DNA from: Rhizobium mesosinicum
GTDB lineage: Bacteria; Pseudomonadota; Alphaproteobacteria; Rhizobiales; Rhizobiaceae
Length of the DNA stretch: 64,000 nucleotides
Assembly: GCF_019511345.1 (NCBI RefSeq)
Contig: NZ_JAEUAK010000008.1
Coordinates: 1 to 64,000, forward strand
Direction: 5' to 3'
Numbering within the stretch: the first letter of the stretch is position 1; each line of letters starts with the position of its first letter. Both the position numbers and the translations under genes were made by a program. This document shows positions 16,296 through 24,033 of the stretch, piece after piece. Below the pieces are notes generated by a model that ran no database searches, had not been told where the DNA came from, and worked only from the letters and a program-made list of their open reading frames with translations.

Positions 16296-16344
16296 CTAAG
16301 TAGGCCTTCCGACGGGCTTTTGCGCGTCGCGCCGGAGAAGTCTG

Positions 16345-16839
16345 ATGCTGCTGGAATATTTCCAGATGATTGATCGCGTCGAGGCGGTGGACCTTGAGAA
16401 GCGCACGCTCGTTGCGCGCTCGGTCGTGCCGGCCAAGAGCCCCGTTTTCGAAGGGCATTTTCCAGGCATGCCGCTCGTCCCTGGCGTGCTTCTCATCGAA
16501 ACCATGGCGCAGGCATCAGGGATGCTGGTGCTTGCCGCCACCGATTTTACGTCCATGCCCTTCCTGATGTCGGTCGATGGCGCCAAGATGCGCACCTTCG
16601 TCGAGCCGGAAGCGGTGCTCGACATTGAGGCCTACCTCGAACATGACGGCTCCGGTTTTGCCGTCACCAAGGCAAAGATCACCAGCGGCGGCAAAAAGGT
16701 CTGCGATGCGCAGCTCAAGCTGCGCACCATGCCGTTCAGCGAAATTCCGCTCGGTGATATCGTGAAGAAACGTGCCGGCGAAGTGGGCCTGATGGACGCC
16801 ATCGCCGTGCAGGGGGCGAAGGCCCAAGGGAGTGAATAG
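16345..16839 (+). CDS. fabZXL: FabZ-like 3-hydroxyacyl-ACP dehydratase of the VLCFA cluster
   Basis: 164-residue hot-dog-fold dehydratase expected to remove water from 3-hydroxyacyl-AcpXL during C28 elongation. The FabZ signature is intact: FEGHFPGMPLVPGVLLIETMAQASG, with the catalytic His (about residue 37) and Glu (about residue 51). The sequence is slightly longer than housekeeping FabZ because of the C-terminal tail GLMDAIAVQGAKAQGSE. Its stop abuts the fabF2XL start without a gap (16839/16840), which suggests coupled translation. Confidence 0.94.
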   Translation: MLLEYFQMIDRVEAVDLEKRTLVARSVVPAKSPVFEGHFPGMPLVPGVLLIETMAQASGMLVLAATDFTSMPFLMSVDGAKMRTFVEPEAVLDIEAYLEHDGSGFAVTKAKITSGGKKVCDAQLKLRTMPFSEIPLGDIVKKRAGEVGLMDAIAVQGAKAQGSE

Positions 16840-18045
16840 ATGAGCAAGGCCGCCAATGACGTCGTCATCACTGGTGTCGGCATCGTAACCTGTCAGGGCG
16901 TCGGCAAGGATGCGCATATTGCGCTGCTGACCGCCGATGCCGCGCCCGCGGCCATTGTCGAAACCGAAAAATTCAGGCCTTATCCCGTCCATCCGTTGCC
17001 AGAGATCGACTGGTCGCAGCAGATCGCCAAGCGCGGCGACCAGCGCCAGATGGAAAACTGGCAGCGCATCGGCGTTTTCGCAGCCGGTCTGGCGCTCGAC
17101 GATGCGGGCTTCAAGGACGACCTGGAAGCCTGTGGCACGATGGACATGATCGTGGCGGCCGGCGGCGGTGAACGCGACATAAATGTCGATACGCTGATCG
17201 TCGACGAGGGCCTGAAGCGCAACGACCGCGAGCTGCTGCTGAACGAGAAGCTGACGACCGAACTGCGCCCGACGCTTTTCCTGGCGCAGCTTTCCAACCT
17301 GCTCGCCGGCAATATTTCCATCGTGCACAAGGTCACCGGCTCCTCGCGCACCTTTATGGGCGAGGAAGCGTCCGGCGTTTCAGCTGTCGAGACGGCCTTC
17401 TGGCGCATCAAGTCGGGTGAATCCACCCATGCGCTCGTCGGCGGCGCCTTTGCGGCCGAACGCCAGGACATGATCCTCCTCACCGAAGCGATCGGCGCCA
17501 ATACACGCGGCGAATGGGCGCCGCTCTGGTCGCGCTCCGGGCTCGAGGGGGGCGGCATGATCACCGGTTCTGCTGGCGCCTTCTTAGTGCTGGAATCGCG
17601 CAAGCATGCTGAAGAGCGCGGCGCGCATGTCTATGCGACAATCGGTGCCGTCGAGGGTGACCGCGGCAATCGCGCTGCCGGCAATTTCGAACTGCGCATG
17701 GAGCGGCTGCTGAAACCCGCTGCCGATCTGCCGGCCGAGAGCACGGCTATTTTCTCCGGCTCGACCGGCATGCATGAGCTTGCCGCCCGCGAAAAGGCAG
17801 TGCTTGAGCATCAGCTTCCGGGTGCTGCGATCCGCGGATTCGGCGGCGTTTCCGGCCACACGATCGAAGCGCAGTTCACGCTCGGCCTTGCGCTTGCAGC
17901 ACTCGCCATCGACGCCAAGGCCAAGGTTCCGCCTTTTGATGCAGCGAACGAAGCGCCGATGAAGGCAGGCACGAAGGCGGCCGTCGTAACCACCGTCGGA
18001 CATCAGCGCGGCGAAGGCGTCGCCGTTCTCTCGGCAGAAGCGTGA
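16840..18045 (+). CDS. fabF2XL: FabF2XL, ketosynthase-like protein lacking the active-site residues
   Basis: 401-residue thiolase-fold protein of the KAS II family in the VLCFA cluster. The N-terminal VVITGVGIVTCQGVG and the C-terminal GVSGHTIEAQFTLG block place it in the family. Where the partner FabF1XL has TACASG, this protein has GEEASG, so Glu176 replaces the nucleophile cysteine. The NAHGTST block is replaced by FSGSTGM and the KSMxGH lysine is missing; only the last histidine (SGH) remains. It therefore probably does not condense acyl chains itself. A chain-length-factor-like subunit paired with FabF1XL is the simplest reading. Confidence 0.9.
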   Translation: MSKAANDVVITGVGIVTCQGVGKDAHIALLTADAAPAAIVETEKFRPYPVHPLPEIDWSQQIAKRGDQRQMENWQRIGVFAAGLALDDAGFKDDLEACGTMDMIVAAGGGERDINVDTLIVDEGLKRNDRELLLNEKLTTELRPTLFLAQLSNLLAGNISIVHKVTGSSRTFMGEEASGVSAVETAFWRIKSGESTHALVGGAFAAERQDMILLTEAIGANTRGEWAPLWSRSGLEGGGMITGSAGAFLVLESRKHAEERGAHVYATIGAVEGDRGNRAAGNFELRMERLLKPAADLPAESTAIFSGSTGMHELAAREKAVLEHQLPGAAIRGFGGVSGHTIEAQFTLGLALAALAIDAKAKVPPFDAANEAPMKAGTKAAVVTTVGHQRGEGVAVLSAEA

Positions 18046-18057
18046 GGAGTGACTGAA

Positions 18058-19344
18058 ATGACAGCGTCCGTTTATAAGGATCATCTCGGCCGGCCGATCG
18101 TCGCGGTGACAGGCATGGGCATCATCACTTCGCTCGGCCAAGGCCTCAGAGATAATTGGGCGGCTCTTTCGTCCGGTACGTCAGGCATCCACCAGATCAG
18201 CCGGTTCCCGACCGAGGGTCTCTCGACGCGCATCGCCGGTACCGTCGATTTCATCGATATCCCGGTGCCGAACGCCGTCGAACGTTCCTATGCCTTTGCG
18301 CGCGAGACGACCACCGAGGCGCTTGCCGATGCCGGCATTTCCGGCGATTTCAATGGTCCGCTGTTCCTGGCCGCACCGCCGATCGAGCCGGAATGGAGCG
18401 CCCGTTTCGAGCTGGCCGACCGTTCGCCGGCAGCCGATCATCCGGGCGATGCCTATGAGCGGTTCCTCGCTGCCATGCGCCAGCGCCCCGATCCGGCCTT
18501 CCATGAGGCCGCGCTCTTCGGCGCGATTTCGGAGCGCTTGTCCGACCGTTTTGGCACGCGCGGCCTGCCGGTCACGCTGTCGACGGCCTGTGCATCGGGT
18601 GTGACGGCCATCCAGCTCGGCATCGAGGCGATCCGCCAGGGCCGCACCGACCGGGCGCTGACGGTTGCGACCGATGGTTCGCTGAGTGCCGAAGCGCTGA
18701 TCCGCTTCTCGCTTCTCTCTGCTCTCTCCACCCAGAACGATCCGCCGACCAAGGCTTCCAAACCCTTCAGCAAGGATCGCGACGGTTTCGTCATCGCAGA
18801 GGGTGCGGCGACGCTGGTGCTGGAATCGCTTGAATCCGCCATCGCACGCGGCGCCAAGGTGCTCGGCATCATGAAGGGCGCCGGCGACAAGGCCGACAGC
18901 TTCCACCGTACGCGCTCTTCGCCCGACGGCGGCCCGGCCATCGCGACGATCCGGGCAGCCCTTGCCGATGCCGGCATGAGCGAGAACGATATCGGCTATA
19001 TCAACGCGCATGGCACCTCGACGCCTGAAAACGACAAGATGGAATATGGCTCCATGTCTGCCGTTTTCGGCGAGAAGCTGGTCGGCATTCCCGTCTCCTC
19101 CAACAAGTCGATGATCGGCCACACCCTGACGGCAGCCGGCGCCGTCGAGGCGGTCTTCTCGCTGCAGACCATGCTGACTGGCACGCTGCCGCCGACGATC
19201 AACTACAACAACCCGGATCCGTCGATCGTTCTCGATGTCGTGCCGAACAAGAAGCGGGAAGCCCAGGTTTCGGCCGTGCTTTCCAACTCTTTCGGCTTCG
19301 GCGGGCAGAACGCAAGCCTTGTCATGGCGCTCGAACCGGCATAA
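18058..19344 (+). CDS. fabF1XL: FabF1XL, 3-oxoacyl-ACP synthase of the VLCFA cluster
   Basis: 428-residue KAS II-type condensing enzyme expected to elongate acyl-AcpXL. The active residues are intact: Cys178 in TLSTACASGV, His in YINAHGTSTPENDK, and Lys/His in SSNKSMIGHTLTAAG. Compared with housekeeping FabF there is an insertion of about 40 residues before the catalytic cysteine (around 108-150, EPEWSARFELADRS), which may shape the acyl tunnel. ATG at 18058 has GAGGAG at 18044-18049; GTG at 18049 is inside that ribosome-binding site and unlikely. The gene is 12 bases after fabF2XL, supporting a paired complex. Confidence 0.95.
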   Translation: MTASVYKDHLGRPIVAVTGMGIITSLGQGLRDNWAALSSGTSGIHQISRFPTEGLSTRIAGTVDFIDIPVPNAVERSYAFARETTTEALADAGISGDFNGPLFLAAPPIEPEWSARFELADRSPAADHPGDAYERFLAAMRQRPDPAFHEAALFGAISERLSDRFGTRGLPVTLSTACASGVTAIQLGIEAIRQGRTDRALTVATDGSLSAEALIRFSLLSALSTQNDPPTKASKPFSKDRDGFVIAEGAATLVLESLESAIARGAKVLGIMKGAGDKADSFHRTRSSPDGGPAIATIRAALADAGMSENDIGYINAHGTSTPENDKMEYGSMSAVFGEKLVGIPVSSNKSMIGHTLTAAGAVEAVFSLQTMLTGTLPPTINYNNPDPSIVLDVVPNKKREAQVSAVLSNSFGFGGQNASLVMALEPA

Positions 19345-19400
19345 GCGGTTCCCAACCACACTGAGATAAAAAGAACGCCTTAAGGGCGAGAGGTTTTGCC

Positions 19401-20429
19401 ATGCGCGCTTTGCAACTGATCGATGACCGCAAGCTTGAGATCACTGACCTGCCGGAACCGGATGCACCGGGTGCCGGCGAGGTGACGCTGCGCGTCAAGG
19501 CGGTTGCGCTGAACCATATCGATGTCTGGGGCTGGCGCGGCATGGCTTTCGCCAAACGCAAGATGCCGCTCGTCATCGGCGCGGAAGCCTCCGGCGTCGT
19601 CGAGGCGATTGGTCCCGGTGTTGCCAATGTTCTGCCTGGCCAGCTCGTGGCGATCTACGGCGCACGCACCTGCGGCCTCTGCCGCCCGTGCCGCGAAGGC
19701 CGCGACAATCTCTGCGAACATGTCTCCGGCGTGCATGGCTTCCATCTCGATGGTTTTGCGCAGGAGAAGGTGAACCTGCCGGCGCGTCTGCTGGTTCCGG
19801 CGCCTCCCGGCGTCGATGCGATCGGCGCAGCCCTTGCACCGGTTACTTTCGGCACGGTCGAGCATATGCTGTTCGACAATGCCAAGCTCGAGCCCGGCGA
19901 GACGATCCTTGTCCATGCCGGCGGTTCCGGCATCGGCACGGCGGCGATCCAGCTTGCCAAGAAGATCGGCTGCACCGTCATCACCACCGTCGGTTCCGAC
20001 GATAAGATCGAGAAGGCCAAGGCGCTCGGCGCCGATCACGTCATCAATTACCGCACCGACCGTTTCGAAGGCGTGGTACGCAAGCTCACCAAGAAGAAGG
20101 GCGTCGATGTCGTCTTCGAACATGTGGGCAAGGATACCTGGGCAGGCTCCATGCTCTGCATGAAGCGCGGCGGGCGTCTCGTGACCTGCGGCTCGACCTC
20201 GGGTGTTTCGACCGAGATGAACCTGATGATGCTCTTCCAGCAGCAGCTGAAGCTCTTCGGCTCCTTCGGCTGCCGCATGGAGAACATGGCTGACGCCATG
20301 CAGAAGATGGGCCGCGGCCTCGTTCACCCTGTCATCGACACCGAGGTCGGTTTCGACGATATCGACCGCGCGCTGGAGCGTATGGAATCCCGCCAGATCT
20401 TCGGCAAGATCATCCTGAAGATGGACTGA
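19401..20429 (+). CDS. adhXL: AdhXL, zinc-type medium-chain dehydrogenase/reductase without catalytic zinc ligands
   Basis: 342-residue MDR protein with a Rossmann fold (GGSGIGTAAIQLAKKIG, about 174-190). The structural-zinc lobe is complete: C91, C94, C97, C105 in CGLCRPC...NLC. The catalytic zinc site is not: the usual Cys region reads NHIDVWGW and the GHE motif reads GAEASG (A61). Such MDRs usually act as NAD(P)H reductases of enoyl or quinone groups, not as zinc alcohol dehydrogenases. Within the cluster it could serve as the enoyl reductase of C28 synthesis or act on the omega-1 oxygen; this is inference. It is followed four bases later by lpxXL. Confidence 0.92.
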   Translation: MRALQLIDDRKLEITDLPEPDAPGAGEVTLRVKAVALNHIDVWGWRGMAFAKRKMPLVIGAEASGVVEAIGPGVANVLPGQLVAIYGARTCGLCRPCREGRDNLCEHVSGVHGFHLDGFAQEKVNLPARLLVPAPPGVDAIGAALAPVTFGTVEHMLFDNAKLEPGETILVHAGGSGIGTAAIQLAKKIGCTVITTVGSDDKIEKAKALGADHVINYRTDRFEGVVRKLTKKKGVDVVFEHVGKDTWAGSMLCMKRGGRLVTCGSTSGVSTEMNLMMLFQQQLKLFGSFGCRMENMADAMQKMGRGLVHPVIDTEVGFDDIDRALERMESRQIFGKIILKMD

Positions 20430-20433
20430 CCGA

Positions 20434-21369
20434 TTGAAGCTGTTCGTCACCCGGATCGTTCTGGCGCTGCGGCACTTCCAGCAATGGCTGGTGGCGCAGC
20501 TGATGTTCGGCTTCCTGAACTTCCTGAAGCTTTTCCCTGCCGATGGCGCCATGCGCTTTGCCGACTGGTTGACACGTCAGATTGGTCGGCGGCTGAAGCG
20601 CCACAAGCTGATGCTCTACAATCTGCGCCGCGCCTTTCCGGAAAAAAGCGACACGGAGCTCGAAGAGATCGCGCTGGAAAGCTGGGGCAATATGGGCCGG
20701 CTTGCGGCCGAATATGTTTTCCTCGACCAGCTCTTCGATTTCGATCCTGAACGGGCGGAGCCCGGCAGGGTGGAAGTCTCGGGCATTCCGATCTTCCTGG
20801 ACCTGCGCGACAATCCGCGCCCCTTCATCGTCTTTACCGGCCATACCGGTAATTTCGAGCTGCTGCCGGTTGCCGGCAATGCCTTCGGTCTCAGCGTGAC
20901 TGTGCTCTTCCGCCCGCCGAACAATCCTTACATCGCGCAGAAGGTCTTCGGTTTCCGCAGCGGCCGCATGGGCAAGCTCGTGCCTTCGCATGCCGGCTCC
21001 TCCTTTGCGCTGGCGCGCCAGCTCGAAGCGGGGCAGGGCGTTGGAGTCCTTGTCGACCAGAAGTTCAGCCGCGGGTTGAAGACGACGTTTTTCGGACTTG
21101 AGACCAAGACCAATCCGCTGCTGCCGAAGCTGGTGCGGCAGTTCAATTGCGAGGTCTATCCGGCCCGCTGCATCCGTCTTCCCGGCAATCGCTACCGGCT
21201 GGAGATCGAGCCGAAGCTGGAGATGCCGCGCGATGAGAAAGGCAACCTGGATCTTCCCGCCACGGCACAGATGATGAACGACAAGGTTGAAAGCTGGGTG
21301 CGCGAAAACCCCGCCCAATGGCTCTGGTACCATGACCGCTGGGATATCAAACGTTCCGTCAGTCTGTAG
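20434..21369 (+). CDS. lpxXL: LpxXL, very-long-chain acyltransferase of lipid A
   Basis: 311-residue inner-membrane acyltransferase of the LpxL/HtrB family, which moves 27-hydroxyoctacosanoate from AcpXL to lipid A. A hydrophobic N-terminal segment (around 16-35) anchors it. The catalytic HX4E motif is HTGNFE (His137, Glu142). GVGVLVDQKFSRG and YPARCIRLPGNRYRLEIEP are typical family blocks. The start appears to be TTG at 20434, four bases after the adhXL stop. It is the last gene of the operon. Confidence 0.95.
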   Translation: MKLFVTRIVLALRHFQQWLVAQLMFGFLNFLKLFPADGAMRFADWLTRQIGRRLKRHKLMLYNLRRAFPEKSDTELEEIALESWGNMGRLAAEYVFLDQLFDFDPERAEPGRVEVSGIPIFLDLRDNPRPFIVFTGHTGNFELLPVAGNAFGLSVTVLFRPPNNPYIAQKVFGFRSGRMGKLVPSHAGSSFALARQLEAGQGVGVLVDQKFSRGLKTTFFGLETKTNPLLPKLVRQFNCEVYPARCIRLPGNRYRLEIEPKLEMPRDEKGNLDLPATAQMMNDKVESWVRENPAQWLWYHDRWDIKRSVSL

Positions 21370-21556
21370 GATTCTGCCTGTAAGGTTTTGCTCCTGATTT
21401 ATAATCGGTGAAAAGCGACAGGTCTGCTTGAGTTGAAACTGAGCACGGTTCATGTTACGCGTCTCTACTATGGCGCGTAAAGCGCCTACCGTAAGGCGTA
21501 ATCTTTCGTTAAGCATAGGCCTCGACCGGTTTCGGAACGCTTCTCAGGAAAAGGAT

Positions 21557-22267
21557 ATGGGGGGTATCTTGCTTGAGCTGTTCAGGGCATTTTCCTTACG
21601 CTGCGTGCAAATCGAGGAAGCGATAAGGCTAGGAGACGACGGGCGCGTTGCCGCGCTTGACCGCGATATCCAGCCGCTGGTCGAGGCAATCCTCGCATGC
21701 AGGGCATCCAGCCTCGTTGAGATCTATATGCAACTTCAGTTTGTAAGCTATCTCATCGCGCAGGATGCCGACGACGGTGCTTTCGTGACGCAATATGCCG
21801 CCGTTCTCTCCTATCTGCTCGACCGCTATTTCGGCGCCCATGCGCCGGACTGGCGCGTGCCGCTGCCGGTGGACATGAAGCTTAGGCAGCCGCCCGCCTA
21901 TATTCCCGATACAGATAACGGCCAGTTCCTCAATGCGGCGATCCTCCAGACGCTGCCGGATCGCGTGGCGGTGCTGACGAAGGATTACCGCTACCTCTAC
22001 TCCAATCCCGTCAATTGCGCTCATCTTGGCAAGACTGCCATGCAGCTCATCGGTCGCCATATCGTCGAGTTCATCGGCGAGGAGCGCTTTGCCGGCGAGG
22101 TGAAGGAAAAGCTCGACGCCTGCTTCGGCGGCGTGTCTTCGGATTATACCTACGCGCGGGATGAGCGGCACAATCGCTGTCGGATGGTGCCGCTCCATGA
22201 CGCGGCGAAAAAGGTGATCGGGGCGCTGATCACCATTCAGAATCTCGGCGCCGACGTACTGGCCTGA
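21557..22267 (+). CDS. Protein with C-terminal PAS-like domain
   Basis: 236-residue protein. The N-terminal half (about 1-125) is helical with no family I recognise (LLELFRAFSLRCVQIEEAIRLGDDGRVAALDRDIQPLVEAIL). The C-terminal half looks like a PAS fold: ILQTLPDRVAVLTKDYRYLYSNPVNCAHLGKTAMQLIGRHIVEFIG, then a closing strand MVPLHDAAKKVIGALITIQ. There is no attached kinase, cyclase or EAL domain, so it may be a stand-alone sensor or adaptor. ATG at 21557 follows AGGAAAAGGAT; ATG at 21452 is possible but the extra 35 residues look non-conserved. It ends two bases from a convergent gene. Confidence 0.75.
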   Translation: MGGILLELFRAFSLRCVQIEEAIRLGDDGRVAALDRDIQPLVEAILACRASSLVEIYMQLQFVSYLIAQDADDGAFVTQYAAVLSYLLDRYFGAHAPDWRVPLPVDMKLRQPPAYIPDTDNGQFLNAAILQTLPDRVAVLTKDYRYLYSNPVNCAHLGKTAMQLIGRHIVEFIGEERFAGEVKEKLDACFGGVSSDYTYARDERHNRCRMVPLHDAAKKVIGALITIQNLGADVLA

Positions 22268-22269
22268 GC

Positions 22270-22632
22270 TCAGCTCTTGCTCCAGACCGCGAGTTCGTAG
22301 CCATCCTTGTCGACAAAATGGAAGCGGCGGCCGCCGGGGAAGGGCGTGATCGGTTTTGCTATGGTGCCGCCGGCCTTTTCGACGCTCGCGAGCACGTCTT
22401 CCAGCTTGTCGGCGTAGAGGATGACGAGCGGGCCGCCTGCGGCACGCACCGGGCCGAGATTGGTGAAGCCGCCCTTCAGCCTGCCGTCGCCGAACTCGCA
22501 GTAGTTCTCTCCGTAATCGGTGAAACGCCAGCCGAAGGCCGCGCCATAGAAGGCTTTTGCAGCGCCGATATCGGTGACATTGAACTCGATATAGTCGATG
22601 CGGCAATCATTTTCGGTAGTGTTCTCGGCCAT
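22270..22632 (-). CDS. VOC (glyoxalase/bleomycin-resistance) superfamily protein
   Basis: 120-residue single VOC module with two beta-alpha-beta-beta-beta units: IDYIEFNVTDIGAAKAFYGAAFGWRFTDYG, and a second half ending RRFHFVDKDGYELAVWSKS. The metal-ligand pattern cannot be assigned to a particular enzyme. It is followed (transcriptionally preceded) by an SRPBCC gene one base away, so the two form a short operon, a pairing often seen in small stress or antibiotic-modification loci. Confidence 0.9.
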   Translation of the reverse strand: MAENTTENDCRIDYIEFNVTDIGAAKAFYGAAFGWRFTDYGENYCEFGDGRLKGGFTNLGPVRAAGGPLVILYADKLEDVLASVEKAGGTIAKPITPFPGGRRFHFVDKDGYELAVWSKS

Positions 22633-22633
22633 C

Positions 22634-23032
22634 TTACTTCTCCATCATCGATTTGAGCGTCGCCAGATCCTTCTGGATATGGGCGGCATCGGCGGCAAAC
22701 TGTTCGTCGGTCATGCCGGGAAGACGCAGCAGCGTAAACATCACCTCGCAGCCATCGCCATTCGGCACGATGCGAAGCGCGTTATAGACGCGCAGGCCGG
22801 ATTCGATGGTGACGGTATGGTCGATGACGCCGAATTCGTTCGGCAGTACGAAACTTACCCGCACGCTGCCGAGCGGGCCGTGAGCGACCCAATCCTCGCC
22901 ATCGGGCTCCAGGCCGCTCGCAAGGCCGGAGGCCCAGAGTGGCATGTTCTCCGGTCTGCCGGCGAAATCGTAGACATCGCGCCAGTCTCTTTTGATTGTC
23001 ATGTGGACGATGCGGGCGGGCATTGTTTTCAT
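22634..23032 (-). CDS. SRPBCC-family protein
   Basis: 132-residue START-like domain: an N-terminal strand ARIVHMTIKRDWRDVYDFAGRPENMPLWASGL, then WVAHGPLGSVRVSFVLPNEFGVIDHTV and a long C-terminal helix (FAADAAHIQKDLATLKSMMEK). This layout suits a cytoplasmic ligand-binding or cyclase-like protein with no predicted substrate. It is upstream of, and almost touching, the VOC gene. Its start region faces the 3' end of an araC gene on the same strand 60 bases away. Confidence 0.85.
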   Translation of the reverse strand: MKTMPARIVHMTIKRDWRDVYDFAGRPENMPLWASGLASGLEPDGEDWVAHGPLGSVRVSFVLPNEFGVIDHTVTIESGLRVYNALRIVPNGDGCEVMFTLLRLPGMTDEQFAADAAHIQKDLATLKSMMEK

Positions 23033-23092
23033 CGGTCTGTCCTTTTTTACGCCAGACTAGCAGGCCTGCTTCTTGCGTCTTGAACGAAACGG

Positions 23093-23878
23093 TCAGCGGC
23101 CGGTCAGCTGGTCGACCATGGCCGATGGCGTCAGCGTCGTCAGGTCGCCGATCTCGCGGGTCATGTGGGCCTGGTCGGAAAAGCCGGCTTCGAGGGCGAG
23201 GGCGGCGAGCGGCAGGGTCTCGCCTGCGCGGCACAAGGCCATGAAACGCTGCAGCCGGCGGACGCGTTCCAGCGTCTTGATACCGTAGCCGAAATGGTGG
23301 TGGGCGCGGCGGCGCAATTGCCGTTCGCCGATATCGAGCCTTTGCTGCAGATCCCCGATGCGGCCCGATCCTTGGTCTGCGGCGGCAAAGATCAGGCGGG
23401 CCTCGGGGTCCGGCCCCGCTTCTTCCCTTGCCAGTTCACTCAACAGGCTAGCGAAGAGTGAGAGGGCGGTAGCCTGATCGGGACGGTCGGACAGGCGCGG
23501 TTCGAGGAGGGCAGCCTTTTCAGGCGCGAGATCGCTCAGGGGAATGGAGAGGCCGGTGATCTCCGATAGAGGCAGCTTCAGCCAGGCGGCGCCGGCGCCC
23601 GGTGCAAAACGTGCGCCGATGATGCTCATCCCAGGCGCCATCGGCGGGAAGGCGGCGGTGCGATCCGGCCCGGCAACGAAGAGGCGGCCGTCTGCGAAAA
23701 GCAGGTCGCAATAACCATCAGGCACGATGGCGACCGGGCTCGCTGTTCGAATCTCATGCGACCAGAGGCAGCGGAAATGCGGGGCGAGGACCGGTGACGG
23801 CGCATATTCACGGTAGCGCCCGGCTCTCTTTGCGAGGAGCGGCCTGATATCGCTTTGCATGGCAGTGCCGACGGTCAT
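23093..23878 (-). CDS. AraC-family transcriptional regulator
   Basis: 261 residues. The C-terminal third holds two AraC helix-turn-helix motifs (IGDLQQRLDIGERQLRRRAHHHFGYGIKTLERVRRLQRFM, and LAALALEAGFSDQAHMTREI). The N-terminal part, with PHFRCLWSHEIRTASPVAIVPDGYCDLLF and GARFAPGAGAAWL, matches the DUF6597-type sensor found in many such regulators. ATG at 23878 has GGGAGG five bases upstream. It probably controls the SRPBCC and VOC genes downstream on the same strand, but no operator was recognised. Confidence 0.92.
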   Translation of the reverse strand: MTVGTAMQSDIRPLLAKRAGRYREYAPSPVLAPHFRCLWSHEIRTASPVAIVPDGYCDLLFADGRLFVAGPDRTAAFPPMAPGMSIIGARFAPGAGAAWLKLPLSEITGLSIPLSDLAPEKAALLEPRLSDRPDQATALSLFASLLSELAREEAGPDPEARLIFAAADQGSGRIGDLQQRLDIGERQLRRRAHHHFGYGIKTLERVRRLQRFMALCRAGETLPLAALALEAGFSDQAHMTREIGDLTTLTPSAMVDQLTGR

Positions 23879-24033
23879 TCCTGCCTCCCAAGCCCAATCA
23901 TATGGTGCTGGCCGGGCCGTTCGGAAAGCCTGTTCCGACAGCCTTTTTTCGATCCGAATCGCGGTCTTCGACCTTGCCGTTTGGGTGAGAGAGTGCCACA
24001 ACATCGCACCATTTCACTCATCGGAGGTTTGTC

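Noticed and set aside
22434..22460. Antisense frames along the VOC/SRPBCC genes
   Set aside because: Arg/Pro/Ala-rich composition typical of shadow frames in GC-rich DNA.
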